Positions 15,825 through 23,035 of a stretch of DNA of 45,385 bases are shown here, one piece after another. The notes below the pieces were generated by a model, which was not told where the DNA came from, ran no database searches, and saw only the letters and a program-made list of their open reading frames with translations. Each line of letters starts with the position of its first letter. Position 1 is the stretch's first letter. Location of the stretch: IMG/VR virus record IMGVR_UViG_3300017971_000403, positions 1-45,385 of that record; one strand, given 5' to 3'. Source of the stretch: a virus. Both the position numbers and the translations under genes were made by a program.

Positions 15825-15898
15825 GCAAGGTGCCCCCCTCGTCGCGTGAGGACCACGCGCGGCTGTGAGGGGGGCGCCACATCGGGAGGTCACCTTGC
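15825..15898 (+). ncRNA. Nested multi-stem structured element (possible leader RNA or regulatory DNA)
   Basis: Three nested inverted repeats: outer GCAAGGTG (15825-15832) with CACCTTGC (15891-15898); middle CCCCCCTC (15833-15840) with GAGGGGGG (15867-15874); inner CGCGTG (15843-15848) with CACGCG (15854-15859), loop AGGAC. There is a 16-base bulge on the 3' side between the middle and outer stems. The element lies in the 175-base gap 15758-15932, 34 bases before the initiator start. No U-run follows, so it is not a simple terminator. A small RNA, 5' leader or part of the origin are all possible. Confidence 0.5.
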
Positions 15899-15932
15899 AC
15901 GGTGTTGAAGCAGGCCCAAGAGGGGCACACCG

Positions 15933-16952
15933 ATGAGCGGGTGGGAGCGCATCGAGCAGGAGACGTGGGAGATCGTCGTCGAGCGGTTGCCTCGGCCGCT
16001 GCTCCGTGAGGAGGCGTCGCAGGACCTCCGCTACTTCGCCGGTCGAGATCGGTGTGGAGCAGAGACGAGGCCGTCGCTGCGGGAGCTCGCCGCTCGGTGG
16101 GGTTGGGTCTCCCGCTCGGGCAAGCCTGCGGTCAAGAAGGTGCGGCTGCTGCTCGCGTCTGGGGAGTGGGAGGATCAGTACGAAGGGCACAGCAAGGGCA
16201 CAGCAAGGGCACAGCAAGGGCACAGCAAGGGCACGCCGGAAACGGATGAAAGCCGCGAATACGGCAGCGAAGGGCACAGCAAGGGCACAGTAAGGGCACG
16301 GCAAGGGCACGGCAAGGGCACCACGCGCGACACTAGTCACCGATCCACTACTTCACCTAAGAACGATCCCCCCCCTACCCCCCCAGAGGGGGGCAAGAAG
16401 ACGAAGAAGACGAAGCGGAAGAGCGCCATGCCGGTCGAGGACGAGGTGCCACACGTCAATGCGGTGTGGGGCCACTACCGCGGCCATCACCCCCGCAGCG
16501 ACCCACTGCCGAGCGACACGGCCGCGAAGCGCATCGTCTGGGTCCTTCGCCAGCGGGTGAAGCAGAACCTCGCCCACGACGACAAGCGGCTCCAGGACGA
16601 TCCGATGTACTGGGCGGTGCTCCAGGCGCAGCTCGTGATCGACTGGGCGCACACCGCGCCGACCGCCAGCTACCTGCAGGGGTTCAACGGCAACGGCACC
16701 GTGAAGAAGAAGGGCGGCTGGCTCACCATCGCCAGCATCTTCAAGAAGGAGCGGCTCGACGACAACATGCAGTCCGCTCGTCGGTGGCAGGAGGACGGCA
16801 GGCCTTACAACCCGATGCTGGGGGGCGGTACTGACCGAGGCGGCTACGTCGACGACCGGTCAGAGGAGGAGCTCGCGAAGGAAGAGGCCGAGGGGATCGA
16901 GGCCATGAAGCAACTGCGGAAACTACAGGAGCATGACGATGCCAGCGAGTGA
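15933..16952 (+). CDS. Replication initiator (lambda O-like organisation) with origin iterons inside the gene
   Basis: 339 residues. The N-terminal 80 residues look like a winged-helix DNA-binding domain (RPSLRELAARWGWVSRSGKPAVKKVRLLLASGEW). A low-complexity middle (about 84-130), encoded by the iterons, repeats GHSKGTARAQQ-like peptides; a Pro/Lys-rich linker follows. The C-terminal domain (about 170-300) is helical and could contact the helicase loader encoded next. The gene overlaps the loader gene by 20 bases. Iterons in an initiator gene followed by a loader gene is the lambda O/P plan. Family membership is inferred from context and layout, not from a recognised sequence signature. Confidence 0.7.
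   Translation: MSGWERIEQETWEIVVERLPRPLLREEASQDLRYFAGRDRCGAETRPSLRELAARWGWVSRSGKPAVKKVRLLLASGEWEDQYEGHSKGTARAQQGHSKGTPETDESREYGSEGHSKGTVRARQGHGKGTTRDTSHRSTTSPKNDPPPTPPEGGKKTKKTKRKSAMPVEDEVPHVNAVWGHYRGHHPRSDPLPSDTAAKRIVWVLRQRVKQNLAHDDKRLQDDPMYWAVLQAQLVIDWAHTAPTASYLQGFNGNGTVKKKGGWLTIASIFKKERLDDNMQSARRWQEDGRPYNPMLGGGTDRGGYVDDRSEEELAKEEAEGIEAMKQLRKLQEHDDASE
16183..16234 (+). repeat. Iteron array 1: five AAGGGCAC repeats, 11-bp period
   Basis: AAGGGCAC occurs at 16183, 16194, 16205, 16216 and 16227, i.e. perfect 11-bp spacing (about one helical turn), with AGC between units. Bound proteins would line up on one face of the DNA. Confidence 0.9.
16270..16321 (+). repeat. Iteron array 2: five AAGGGCAC repeats, 11-bp period
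   Basis: AAGGGCAC occurs at 16270, 16281, 16292, 16303 and 16314 with the same 11-bp period; spacer letters vary slightly (AGC, AGT, GGC). The offset from array 1 is 43 bases, one short of four periods. Confidence 0.9.
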
Positions 16953-17913
16953 AGGCGACCCGTTCTTCGGCGATACCGACTACGGCTACAGCGACAATCC
17001 CGTGGGGGTTGGTCCAGAGCCAGCCCCCGTGCATTGCAGTGGATGTGGCGACGAGCGACCCTACACGTTGCTCAACCCGCCCCCCCATCTGCAGGCGCGA
17101 GGCATGGTGGCCAGGTGGGTGGCGCCGCGGATCAACCCGTGCGATCGGTGCAAGGAGATCGCCGATCGGAAGGAGGCCGAGCGCCGTTACTGGGCGCGGG
17201 TGAAGATGGCAGGCGTTCCCCGGAAGCACCGGCACTTCGACTGGGAACGGCGACAGGACTGCCTGGGTGACGCCATCGTCGTCGACTGGATGCGGCGAGT
17301 GAAGCGGAAGGACCTGGTCGGTGTCCACCCTCACAACGCGAAGGCGGCCATGGCTCTCGTCAAGTGGCAGCCGGGCACCGGCTCGCTCTGGATCGAGGGG
17401 AAGCCCGGCCGGGGCAAGACGCTGTTCTCCAGCCTGCTCGCGATGGAGCTGTGCAAGATCCGAGATCTCGAGCTTGTCGAGAAGGGCGACGATGGCAAGT
17501 GGCACGCTGCTGCGGACCAGAGCAAGCCCCCCCCCAGCGGACCTCTGACTTACCGCCGCAGCCCGCTGGTATCGGTGCTCCTGGTCAACGAGGAGGAGCT
17601 CCACGACCGCGTGAGGATGAAGTGGAGCGGTGACCGCGATCCGATGATGAAGATGGCGTCGGTGGACGTGCTGATCATCGACGACCTCGGCACCGAGGAC
17701 CCCGGCAAGGACTGGGTGCAGGCGAACATCGAGAAGATCGTCGACTACCGGTGGAAGCACGGGCTCCCGCTGATCATCACGACGAACAGGCGATGGCGTG
17801 ACGTCACGAAGGACGACAAGCCCCTGTACGGCCACCGCGTCGCCGATCGGCTGATCGAGATGATGGGTGAGCGCCGGTACACGCTCGGCGGTGAGAGTTG
17901 GAGGTCAGTGTGA
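16933..17913 (+). CDS. DnaC/IstB-like AAA+ helicase loader
   Basis: 326 residues. ATG 16933 lies just after CAGGAG; ATG 16939 is an equally possible start. N-terminal Cys pairs C35/C38 and C70/C73 form a probable zinc site. The AAA+ domain has Walker A GKPGRGKT (K162), Walker B VLIIDDLG (D250-D251) and sensor-1 LIITTNR. DnaC-type loaders open and place the DnaB ring on origin DNA. No phage DnaB is visible, so it likely loads the host helicase. The preceding gene contains the iterons. A C-terminal basic segment (RVADRLIEMMGERRYTL) is typical of the family. Confidence 0.9.
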   Translation: MTMPASEGDPFFGDTDYGYSDNPVGVGPEPAPVHCSGCGDERPYTLLNPPPHLQARGMVARWVAPRINPCDRCKEIADRKEAERRYWARVKMAGVPRKHRHFDWERRQDCLGDAIVVDWMRRVKRKDLVGVHPHNAKAAMALVKWQPGTGSLWIEGKPGRGKTLFSSLLAMELCKIRDLELVEKGDDGKWHAAADQSKPPPSGPLTYRRSPLVSVLLVNEEELHDRVRMKWSGDRDPMMKMASVDVLIIDDLGTEDPGKDWVQANIEKIVDYRWKHGLPLIITTNRRWRDVTKDDKPLYGHRVADRLIEMMGERRYTLGGESWRSV

Positions 17914-18062
17914 GGCTGGCTGCCCGGTTATTCCGTAGGATATTCCGGGTAGCACTGTGCTATCTGGACTGGAGAGCTGGCAAGCGCCGGTACTACCACG
18001 AGGCCGCCTGGTCTCGAGACGAGGAGCACGAGGATGACGATCCTGGACCCTGCAACCCCTGA
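17910..18062 (+). CDS. Small hypothetical protein (50 aa)
   Basis: GTG 17910 overlaps the loader's TGA (GTGA), with GGAGG six bases upstream. The ORF ends at TGA 18060-18062, inside the exonuclease gene. The product has a basic N-terminus (VRLAARLFRRIFRVALCYLDW) that could form an amphipathic helix, and an acidic tail (DEEHEDDD). Good translational signals support it, but it is short and has no known relatives that I recognise. Confidence 0.55.
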   Translation: MRLAARLFRRIFRVALCYLDWRAGKRRYYHEAAWSRDEEHEDDDPGPCNP

Positions 18063-18786
18063 CATCCCCCTCCGCGGAGCTCCGGCCGCGTTCCTGGACT
18101 GGGAGACCACCGGCGTCGACCCCCTGGCCTGCTGGCCGGTGTCCGTCGCCGTCGTCCACACCGAGGTCGGAGAGAGTGAGCCTCGGGTGGTCTTCACGAC
18201 GAAGATCAAGCCCCCGGTGCCGATCCCGCCCGGCGCCACGGAGGTCCACCTCATCAGCGACGACGACGTTGCCGACAGTCCGACCTGGGAAGAGGTGCTC
18301 CCCGACGTCGAGGCCCAACTCGAGGGCCGGTACTTCGGCGCCTACAACTTGCCCTACGACTGGCAGATCCTCGCACGCCTCATCGAACTCACCGGCCGCC
18401 AACTGCCGCCGTTCGGCGCGTTCGACCCGTTCGTGCTCGTTCGGGCCATCGACAAGTACGAGAAGAGCAAGAAGCTCTCGGTCGTAGCCGAGCGTCGCGG
18501 CATCACCATCAACGCACACGAGGCCTCGTCGGATGCCCTGGTGACCGCTCGCCTATTTCCGTCGCTGCTGCGCCAGCTCGCTCGAGGTGTGCGACGGCAG
18601 AAGCCGTGGGGGGCGATGGCCCTGGATGGCCCCTGGTGCGAACCCCGGCACGTTCAGACCGTCGCCGGCCTCTGGGAGTGGACCCGCCGCGCCGCGGTGG
18701 ACCAAGAGGCCGACTTCGCCGGCTACCGACGCTCGAAGGGGCAGCCCGCCCCCGATTCCCCCTGGACCGACCTACTCGGCCGATGA
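18034..18786 (+). CDS. DEDDh 3'-5' exonuclease (DnaQ-like)
   Basis: 250 residues. The exonuclease motifs are in order: Exo I LDWETTG (D22, E24), Exo II YNLPYDWQIL (D109) and Exo III HEASSDAL (H162, D167), giving the D-E-D-D plus catalytic His of the DEDDh class. These enzymes remove nucleotides from 3' ends, in proofreading or in DNA recycling and repair. There is no polymerase gene nearby, so it is a stand-alone nuclease here. It follows the replication genes in the same orientation. The first Asp-containing motif reads DWET instead of the commoner DxET. Confidence 0.9.
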   Translation: MTILDPATPDIPLRGAPAAFLDWETTGVDPLACWPVSVAVVHTEVGESEPRVVFTTKIKPPVPIPPGATEVHLISDDDVADSPTWEEVLPDVEAQLEGRYFGAYNLPYDWQILARLIELTGRQLPPFGAFDPFVLVRAIDKYEKSKKLSVVAERRGITINAHEASSDALVTARLFPSLLRQLARGVRRQKPWGAMALDGPWCEPRHVQTVAGLWEWTRRAAVDQEADFAGYRRSKGQPAPDSPWTDLLGR

Positions 18787-18817
18787 TTCACTGACCGGAC
18801 TTGCGTGGCTCGTCAGG

Positions 18818-18823
18818 TATGCT
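18818..18823 (+). promoter_or_regulatory. Candidate -10 box TATGCT
   Basis: TATGCT inside GGTATGCTAC in the 72-base gap before 18859. It ends 36 bases before the start codon, the same distance as the box before 23036. No good -35 is seen at 17 bases. Confidence 0.5.
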
Positions 18824-18858
18824 ACTCTCGACTTGCACTAGGCCTCATCGGAGGGAAC

Positions 18859-18981
18859 ATGGACCGGATCGACCTGTTCAAGCTCGCCCGCACCACCGTC
18901 CTCACCGCCGCCTTGGTCACCGTGACCGGAGCGTCGGCCGTCGTCACCACCAGGGTAGTCCTGTGGTGGGTCGGAGCATGA
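18859..18981 (+). CDS. Single-pass membrane mini-protein (40 aa)
   Basis: ATG 18859 is preceded by the strong ribosome site GGAGGG and by a TATGCT box. The product is MDRIDLFKLARTTVL followed by a hydrophobic, Val/Ala/Thr-rich membrane segment. It ends at TGA 18979-18981, overlapping the next start (ATGA). Function unknown. Confidence 0.6.
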   Translation: MDRIDLFKLARTTVLTAALVTVTGASAVVTTRVVLWWVGA

Positions 18982-19094
18982 TGCCGCAGCACCCACCCAC
19001 CCCGAGTCGCAACGGCCCGGTCGACGTCGTTGGCCTGGCTCTCGTTGTGGCCATCATCCTCACCACGCTCACCCTCTGGGAGTCATGTAGATGA
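18978..19094 (+). CDS. Single-pass membrane mini-protein (38 aa)
   Basis: ATG 18978 overlaps the previous stop; a second ATG follows directly. The product has a Pro-rich N-terminus and a hydrophobic segment (VDVVGLALVVAIILTTLTLW). It ends in an ATGA overlap with the next gene. Two tandem membrane mini-proteins may act together, but the role is not known. Confidence 0.55.
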   Translation: MMPQHPPTPSRNGPVDVVGLALVVAIILTTLTLWESCR

Positions 19095-19543
19095 GCAGCA
19101 CAGAATCAGGGCTCGACATCCTCGCTCGAGAGTTCTCCAAGCTCTACGAGATCAAGATCGAGATCACCGAAACCAACGTGGTCGATGACAACAACAACTT
19201 CCTGGTGAAGGTTGGTGACGACAGCAGGCTCGTCGCCATCAGCCAGTTCCTCATCGCGTCGATGCCCAAGATGGAGGCCGGGCACTACATCGCCTCGGAG
19301 ATCCGCAAGGGAATCGAGCACATGCTGCCCGAAGGGGCTGCGCAGGCCGCGAAGGAGCGCGCGCTTGCCGCGGCGAAAGATCAGCGGGAGGCCCACCTCC
19401 GCGCAGTCGCGACGGCCATCGGCGTCGACGAGGCCAACTGGGCGGCGCTCGCGCAGATCATCGACACGGCCCGCAACATCAACCCCGACGCCGGCCGGAT
19501 GCTCGTCCAACTCGGCTACTTCGTCGGCCGGGAGAAGCTGTGA
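19091..19543 (+). CDS. Hypothetical protein (150 aa)
   Basis: ATGA overlap with the preceding mini-gene. The protein is mostly helical, with an acidic first third (EIKIEITETNVVDDNNN), a central Ala/Lys/Glu-rich helix (about 80-108) and a C-terminal helical bundle. No known family. It is coupled to the next gene by a GTGA overlap. Confidence 0.7.
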   Translation: MSSTESGLDILAREFSKLYEIKIEITETNVVDDNNNFLVKVGDDSRLVAISQFLIASMPKMEAGHYIASEIRKGIEHMLPEGAAQAAKERALAAAKDQREAHLRAVATAIGVDEANWAALAQIIDTARNINPDAGRMLVQLGYFVGREKL

Positions 19544-19812
19544 GGCCGAGCGACACCGCGGTAATGTCGCTGCTGGCCTCGATGGAGGCCCTGACGCCCG
19601 ACACCGTCCGCATCACGCACCGGTTCGACGACGGGCACGGGATGCTCATGCTGTTCGGCAACGATGAGCCGTTCACCATAGTCCCTTGGATCGTGCTTGA
19701 GGAGCACGTCACTCGCGACGACTTCGACGAGCTCGCGATGCGCCTGCTGCTGGAGAGCTACCAGCCCTGGGCGCGCATGATGGGCCTGGCCCTGCAGGGA
19801 GGTGACTCGTGA
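19540..19812 (+). CDS. Hypothetical protein (90 aa)
   Basis: GTG start overlaps the upstream TGA. A small, mixed alpha/beta acidic protein (VRITHRFDDGHGMLMLFGND). Not recognised. It ends in a GTGA overlap with the ASCH-domain gene, so the two are likely translated together. Confidence 0.7.
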   Translation: MRPSDTAVMSLLASMEALTPDTVRITHRFDDGHGMLMLFGNDEPFTIVPWIVLEEHVTRDDFDELAMRLLLESYQPWARMMGLALQGGDS

Positions 19813-20297
19813 TCCGCGCTCTCTCCATCCGCCAGCCCTGGGCCACGGCCATCATGGACGGCGCCAAGGACATCGAGAACCGTACCTGGACCCCGCCCGG
19901 TCTCGGTCTCGGCGTCACCCCGTCGAAGCCCTACTGGCTCGCGGTCCACACGGGCAAGAAGCTGTGGGACTGCAAGGACCACGAGGGGCTTCTCGACGAA
20001 CTGGCCGAGTGTTGGCCCGGCGCGCCGAAGAGCCTCGAGGAGCTCGACGATCTTCCCCGCGGCTGCTTCCTCGGCATCGTCGAGGTGAGGCGCGTGCTCC
20101 ACTGCAGCGATCCAGTGATCGCCGGCAACAACTGGGCCACCGGTCCGCTGTGCTGGGAGCTCGCCAACCCGATCCGCCTGGTCGACCACGGGTTCGACAA
20201 CATCCCGTCTCGAGGTCGCCAGGGCATCTACCGCCCGAGCGAGGCCGAGATCGCCACGTTCCGAGAGCTCCACCGGAGGACACATGCCGCGAAGTAA
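19809..20297 (+). CDS. ASCH/PUA-like domain protein
   Basis: 162 residues from GTG 19809. The opening ALSIRQPWATAIMDGAKDIE (4-23), then NRTW, is the hallmark of the ASCH family, a PUA-like fold that binds RNA or modified nucleotides. The following strand YWLAVHTGKK and GCFLGIVEV fit the same fold. ASCH proteins occur in phages and may bind modified nucleic acid; given several DNA-modification genes in this window, reading modified phage DNA is an attractive but unproven role. The end overlaps the next gene by 14 bases. Confidence 0.8.
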   Translation: MIRALSIRQPWATAIMDGAKDIENRTWTPPGLGLGVTPSKPYWLAVHTGKKLWDCKDHEGLLDELAECWPGAPKSLEELDDLPRGCFLGIVEVRRVLHCSDPVIAGNNWATGPLCWELANPIRLVDHGFDNIPSRGRQGIYRPSEAEIATFRELHRRTHAAK

Positions 20298-21261
20298 GCC
20301 CCACGCCCGCATCGAGAACCTCGTCGTCGCCATCTGGAGCGCGTACATCGAGCGCGTCAACGGCGTCGACGAGTTCCGCGTCGGCGCCGTCACCTACGTC
20401 CGCATGGTGCAGCACCCGCGCACCGGGCACGTCATGGTCGCGCCGTTCATGAAGAACATCCACTTCGACGGGGTGGCGCTGCTGGGCGACCTGCTCCGCA
20501 ACCCGGCGCACCCGAAGTCGGTGGGGGGCGCTCACGCCGTCGTCTGCTGGGGCGACGAGGGCACCGTCGAGGCCCTGGTCAACAGCAGCATCCCGGAGAT
20601 GCCCGCGCTGTTCCTCGAGGACCCTCCCGCGGTCGTCGTCGCGCTCTGGAAGGACATCCTGGATCGCATGAGCGGCAAGCCCGAGCCGATCGTCGCAGCG
20701 CCAGCGCACGGCCAGTTGGTCGAGGAGCCCGGCTACATGGACTGGGTCGACCGCCACCGCGCGTGGCTGGAGAGCAACGGAGGCTGCAACCCCGCCCGGT
20801 ACCCCGGTGTGGGGATCAAGCAGCGGCCGATGCTGAAGGCCGAGCTCCACCGGAAGAGCTGGTACCCGAAGCGGATGCTCGCGGAGATGGTTGGACACCC
20901 GGAGCCGGTGACGCTGTCTGCGCTGGCCGAGGGCCTCGAGTTCACCTGGCCCGACGACGACGACGACTTCGCCGACGCCTGGGAGGCCGGCATGGTCTTC
21001 GATGTGGCCCGCAGCCTCGGGAGGCACAACGAGCTGCTCACCGAGCTCATCCACACCGGGGCCTTCGGCGGCAAGTCGTACATCCGCGTGAACGATCTGC
21101 CGAAGTACCTACGCGGCGAGGACGGCAAGATCATCGGCAAGACGAAGAGCGACCGGTACCGCGCCACCGAGGAGCGCGCGAAGTACCTGTACCGTCTGCC
21201 GGCCGGTGACTGGCTCGAGCGCCTGATCGGGACGGCACAACTCGCGGGCACGCTGCTGTGA
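20284..21261 (+). CDS. Hypothetical protein (325 aa)
   Basis: No recognised family. The N-terminal third is beta-rich (FRVGAVTYVRMVQHPRTG), the centre is Pro/Trp-containing, and an acidic stretch (TWPDDDDDFADAWEAG, about 220-235) precedes a helical C-terminal half. The C-terminal segment SYIRVNDLPKYLRGEDGK with a basic tail could bind nucleic acid. It overlaps both neighbours and shares their codon use. Confidence 0.75.
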   Translation: MPRSKPHARIENLVVAIWSAYIERVNGVDEFRVGAVTYVRMVQHPRTGHVMVAPFMKNIHFDGVALLGDLLRNPAHPKSVGGAHAVVCWGDEGTVEALVNSSIPEMPALFLEDPPAVVVALWKDILDRMSGKPEPIVAAPAHGQLVEEPGYMDWVDRHRAWLESNGGCNPARYPGVGIKQRPMLKAELHRKSWYPKRMLAEMVGHPEPVTLSALAEGLEFTWPDDDDDFADAWEAGMVFDVARSLGRHNELLTELIHTGAFGGKSYIRVNDLPKYLRGEDGKIIGKTKSDRYRATEERAKYLYRLPAGDWLERLIGTAQLAGTLL

Positions 21262-21797
21262 CCGAGGACGACACCAGCGTCACCATCGAGAAGTCGGGGC
21301 TCTACCGGGTCACGATCCCCGCGTCGTCGTCCAGGTCGGACAACGTGACCGAAGCGGAGCCCATCGTCATGTACATCGGCGACGGGGGCACCACCGAGGC
21401 GCTCGGCACGATGCGGGACCGCGGGTGGACGGTCGAGCCTGTCAACGAGGCCGACATCGGCGTCGACGTCTCGAACTGCCCGGCCGGGGCGACGCCGTTC
21501 TTGCCGGAGCCCGACCTCGATGCCATCAGGGGCCTGCGCGAGCTCAAGCCGATCAGGCCTGGCTCCCCGCTCCCACCCATCGCGAGGGTCTACGATGGCC
21601 TGCCCCGGATGAGGTCACCGTGGCCCACCTTGGGATCGGTCAAGAAAGGCACCCGCCCGATGAAGAAGCCCGATCGGTTCCGTCGCCCGTTCGACGAGGA
21701 CCGGTGGAACGACAGCCAGAACTACCGGCGCAAGGTCACCAAGCGTCGAGCCAAGAACAAGGCCGCCAAGAAGGCGCGCCGGAGGAACCGCAAATGA
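21258..21797 (+). CDS. Hypothetical protein with very basic C-terminus (179 aa)
   Basis: GTG start overlapping the upstream TGA. The first 100 residues look like a folded domain. The C-terminal 45 residues are strongly basic (KKPDRFRRPF, then KRRAKNKAAKKARRRNRK), suggesting binding to nucleic acid or acidic cell-wall polymer. It ends in an ATGA overlap with the endolysin gene. No family recognised. Confidence 0.7.
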   Translation: MTEDDTSVTIEKSGLYRVTIPASSSRSDNVTEAEPIVMYIGDGGTTEALGTMRDRGWTVEPVNEADIGVDVSNCPAGATPFLPEPDLDAIRGLRELKPIRPGSPLPPIARVYDGLPRMRSPWPTLGSVKKGTRPMKKPDRFRRPFDEDRWNDSQNYRRKVTKRRAKNKAAKKARRRNRK

Positions 21798-22645
21798 AGA
21801 ACACGATCGACCTGGTACCGCTCGGCGAGGACCTCATCACCTCCTACGGCCCGGGGGGGCGCACGTTCGACACGTCGGGCAAGCCCTGGCCCTACAGCCG
21901 TCTCTTGCCCGTCCGTCGAGCTGGCGGTGGCAACGTGTGGCGGGCGAGCATGGGCACCGCCCACGCCATCGACCGGCTCGTCAGGCTCATGGCTCTCGAG
22001 GGCGCCAAGGTGCTCGCGCTCACCGAGGTATGGCGTGACCAGGTGCGCGTCCAGGCGCCAGCTCGAGACGCCTACATGCGGTGGGTCAACGCCGGCCGAC
22101 CGGCCCCCCGCACGCCCGGGTGGCACCCGTCGATGAAGGCCGCCTATGTGGCGCCGGCCGGGCAGTCGAACCACGGGTGGGGGGGCGCCATCGACATTGG
22201 GCTGCAGTACCTCCGCTTCGACAAGGGCGGCAAGACCCTGGTGGGCAACGAGGCGCTCGCGCTCTTCTGGGAGCTCGCCGAGCAGTGCGGGTTCACGCCC
22301 ATCGTCCGGTACCCAAAGGTCAACCAGAGCGAGGCCTGGCACTTCGACCACTGGGGGCCGCTCTCGGAGCTGGCCCACCGCAACGGCTACGGCTACGCGG
22401 CGGCGGTCGGATGCCTGCTGGCTGGGCAGTCCCCGGGCTCGAGGCCGATGCAGCGGTACCTGCAGGCGCGGCTCGCGTTCTCCGGTGCTGACTGCGGTGC
22501 CCTGGACGGCATCATCGGCTCTCGCACGCTCTCGGCGTACAAGGCCGTGACGGGCACCACCGCGTCGGCCGCCACGCCTCTCAACGATCTCATCGCTGCG
22601 CTGGACGAGTGTGGCGCCGGCGTCGAGGCCATCGTCGAGTTGTAG
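21794..22645 (+). CDS. Endolysin: M15-type peptidase with C-terminal peptidoglycan-binding domain
   Basis: 283 residues from ATG 21794. The M15 (VanY/D-Ala-D-Ala carboxypeptidase-type) zinc site is present: SNHGWGGAIDIG (H127, D134) and EAWHFDH (E180, H183). This domain would cut peptidoglycan peptides. The last 80 residues (MQRYLQARLAFSGADCGALD, then IIGSRTLSAYKAVTG) match a peptidoglycan-binding-1-like repeat. No signal peptide is visible, so release would rely on a holin. The probable holin and spanin genes are about 15 kb away on the other strand (4930-6368), so the lysis functions are split. Confidence 0.88.
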   Translation: MKNTIDLVPLGEDLITSYGPGGRTFDTSGKPWPYSRLLPVRRAGGGNVWRASMGTAHAIDRLVRLMALEGAKVLALTEVWRDQVRVQAPARDAYMRWVNAGRPAPRTPGWHPSMKAAYVAPAGQSNHGWGGAIDIGLQYLRFDKGGKTLVGNEALALFWELAEQCGFTPIVRYPKVNQSEAWHFDHWGPLSELAHRNGYGYAAAVGCLLAGQSPGSRPMQRYLQARLAFSGADCGALDGIIGSRTLSAYKAVTGTTASAATPLNDLIAALDECGAGVEAIVEL

Positions 22646-22656
22646 TGGAGGACCAC

Positions 22657-22983
22657 ATGAGCATCGAGAAGCGACATCACATCGAGCAGGCCTTCGCCAT
22701 CGCTCTCCGCGAGATCCCAACGCTGCGCGCCGACTCCGGCACGCTCGAGGAGTGGATGGAGGTGCTGGGCGTGTGGTCCAGCCGTCACGGCACGGGCGCC
22801 CCGGAGAAGCGTCGCCGCATCGACACGGGCGTCCATCTGCCCGAGGACATCACCCGCGACGTGATCCGGCGTCTGTGTCGCGAGAACTGGCTCGAGCCCG
22901 CCCCCGGCGACCCCGGGAAGTGGCGAGTGCTGCAGCAGCGCGGCCGGAACATCAAGACCGCGCCGAAGGAAGTGCGCCGGTAG
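22657..22983 (+). CDS. Hypothetical protein, helical, possibly DNA-binding (108 aa)
   Basis: ATG 22657 with GTGGAGG upstream. The protein is helical and basic at the end (RGRNIKTAPKEVRR). Residues about 55-95 (EDITRDVIRRLCRENWLEPAPGD...WRVL) look like a winged-helix wing and helix. Not recognised; the role is open. Confidence 0.65.
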   Translation: MSIEKRHHIEQAFAIALREIPTLRADSGTLEEWMEVLGVWSSRHGTGAPEKRRRIDTGVHLPEDITRDVIRRLCRENWLEPAPGDPGKWRVLQQRGRNIKTAPKEVRR

Positions 22984-22994
22984 TCCTCTCGTGG

Positions 22995-23000
22995 TATGCT
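22995..23000 (+). promoter_or_regulatory. Candidate extended -10 box (TGGTATGCT)
   Basis: TATGCT at 22995-23000 within GTGGTATGCTGTGCG in the 52-base gap before 23036; it ends 36 bases before that start codon, as at 18818-18823. Confidence 0.5.
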
Positions 23001-23035
23001 GTGCGCGAACCGAATAGAGCCTCGACGGAGGAACC

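Larger units (their letters stand above)
16183..16393. other. Candidate phage replication origin
   Basis: Ten iterons in two blocks (16183-16321) are followed by a locally A/T-richer stretch (16322-16366, close to half A/T in an otherwise GC-rich region) and then a short perfect hairpin, C6 (16379-16384), loop AGA, G6 (16388-16393). Iterons, an unwinding-type region and a hairpin, all inside an initiator gene followed by a DnaC-like loader, is what a lambda-type origin looks like. Replication itself is inferred. Confidence 0.7.

Noticed and set aside
15758-15932. Intergenic structure as a tRNA or simple intrinsic terminator
   Set aside because: No cloverleaf with anticodon and CCA-type acceptor is seen, and no U-run follows the stems.
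16183-16321. Iteron arrays as a CRISPR array
   Set aside because: Units are 8 bp with 3-base spacers; no spacers of useful length and no cas genes.
15579-16340. Leftward frame with repeated ALAVP(F/L) peptides across the iterons
   Set aside because: The repeats come from the iterons read on the other strand; no start signal or family.
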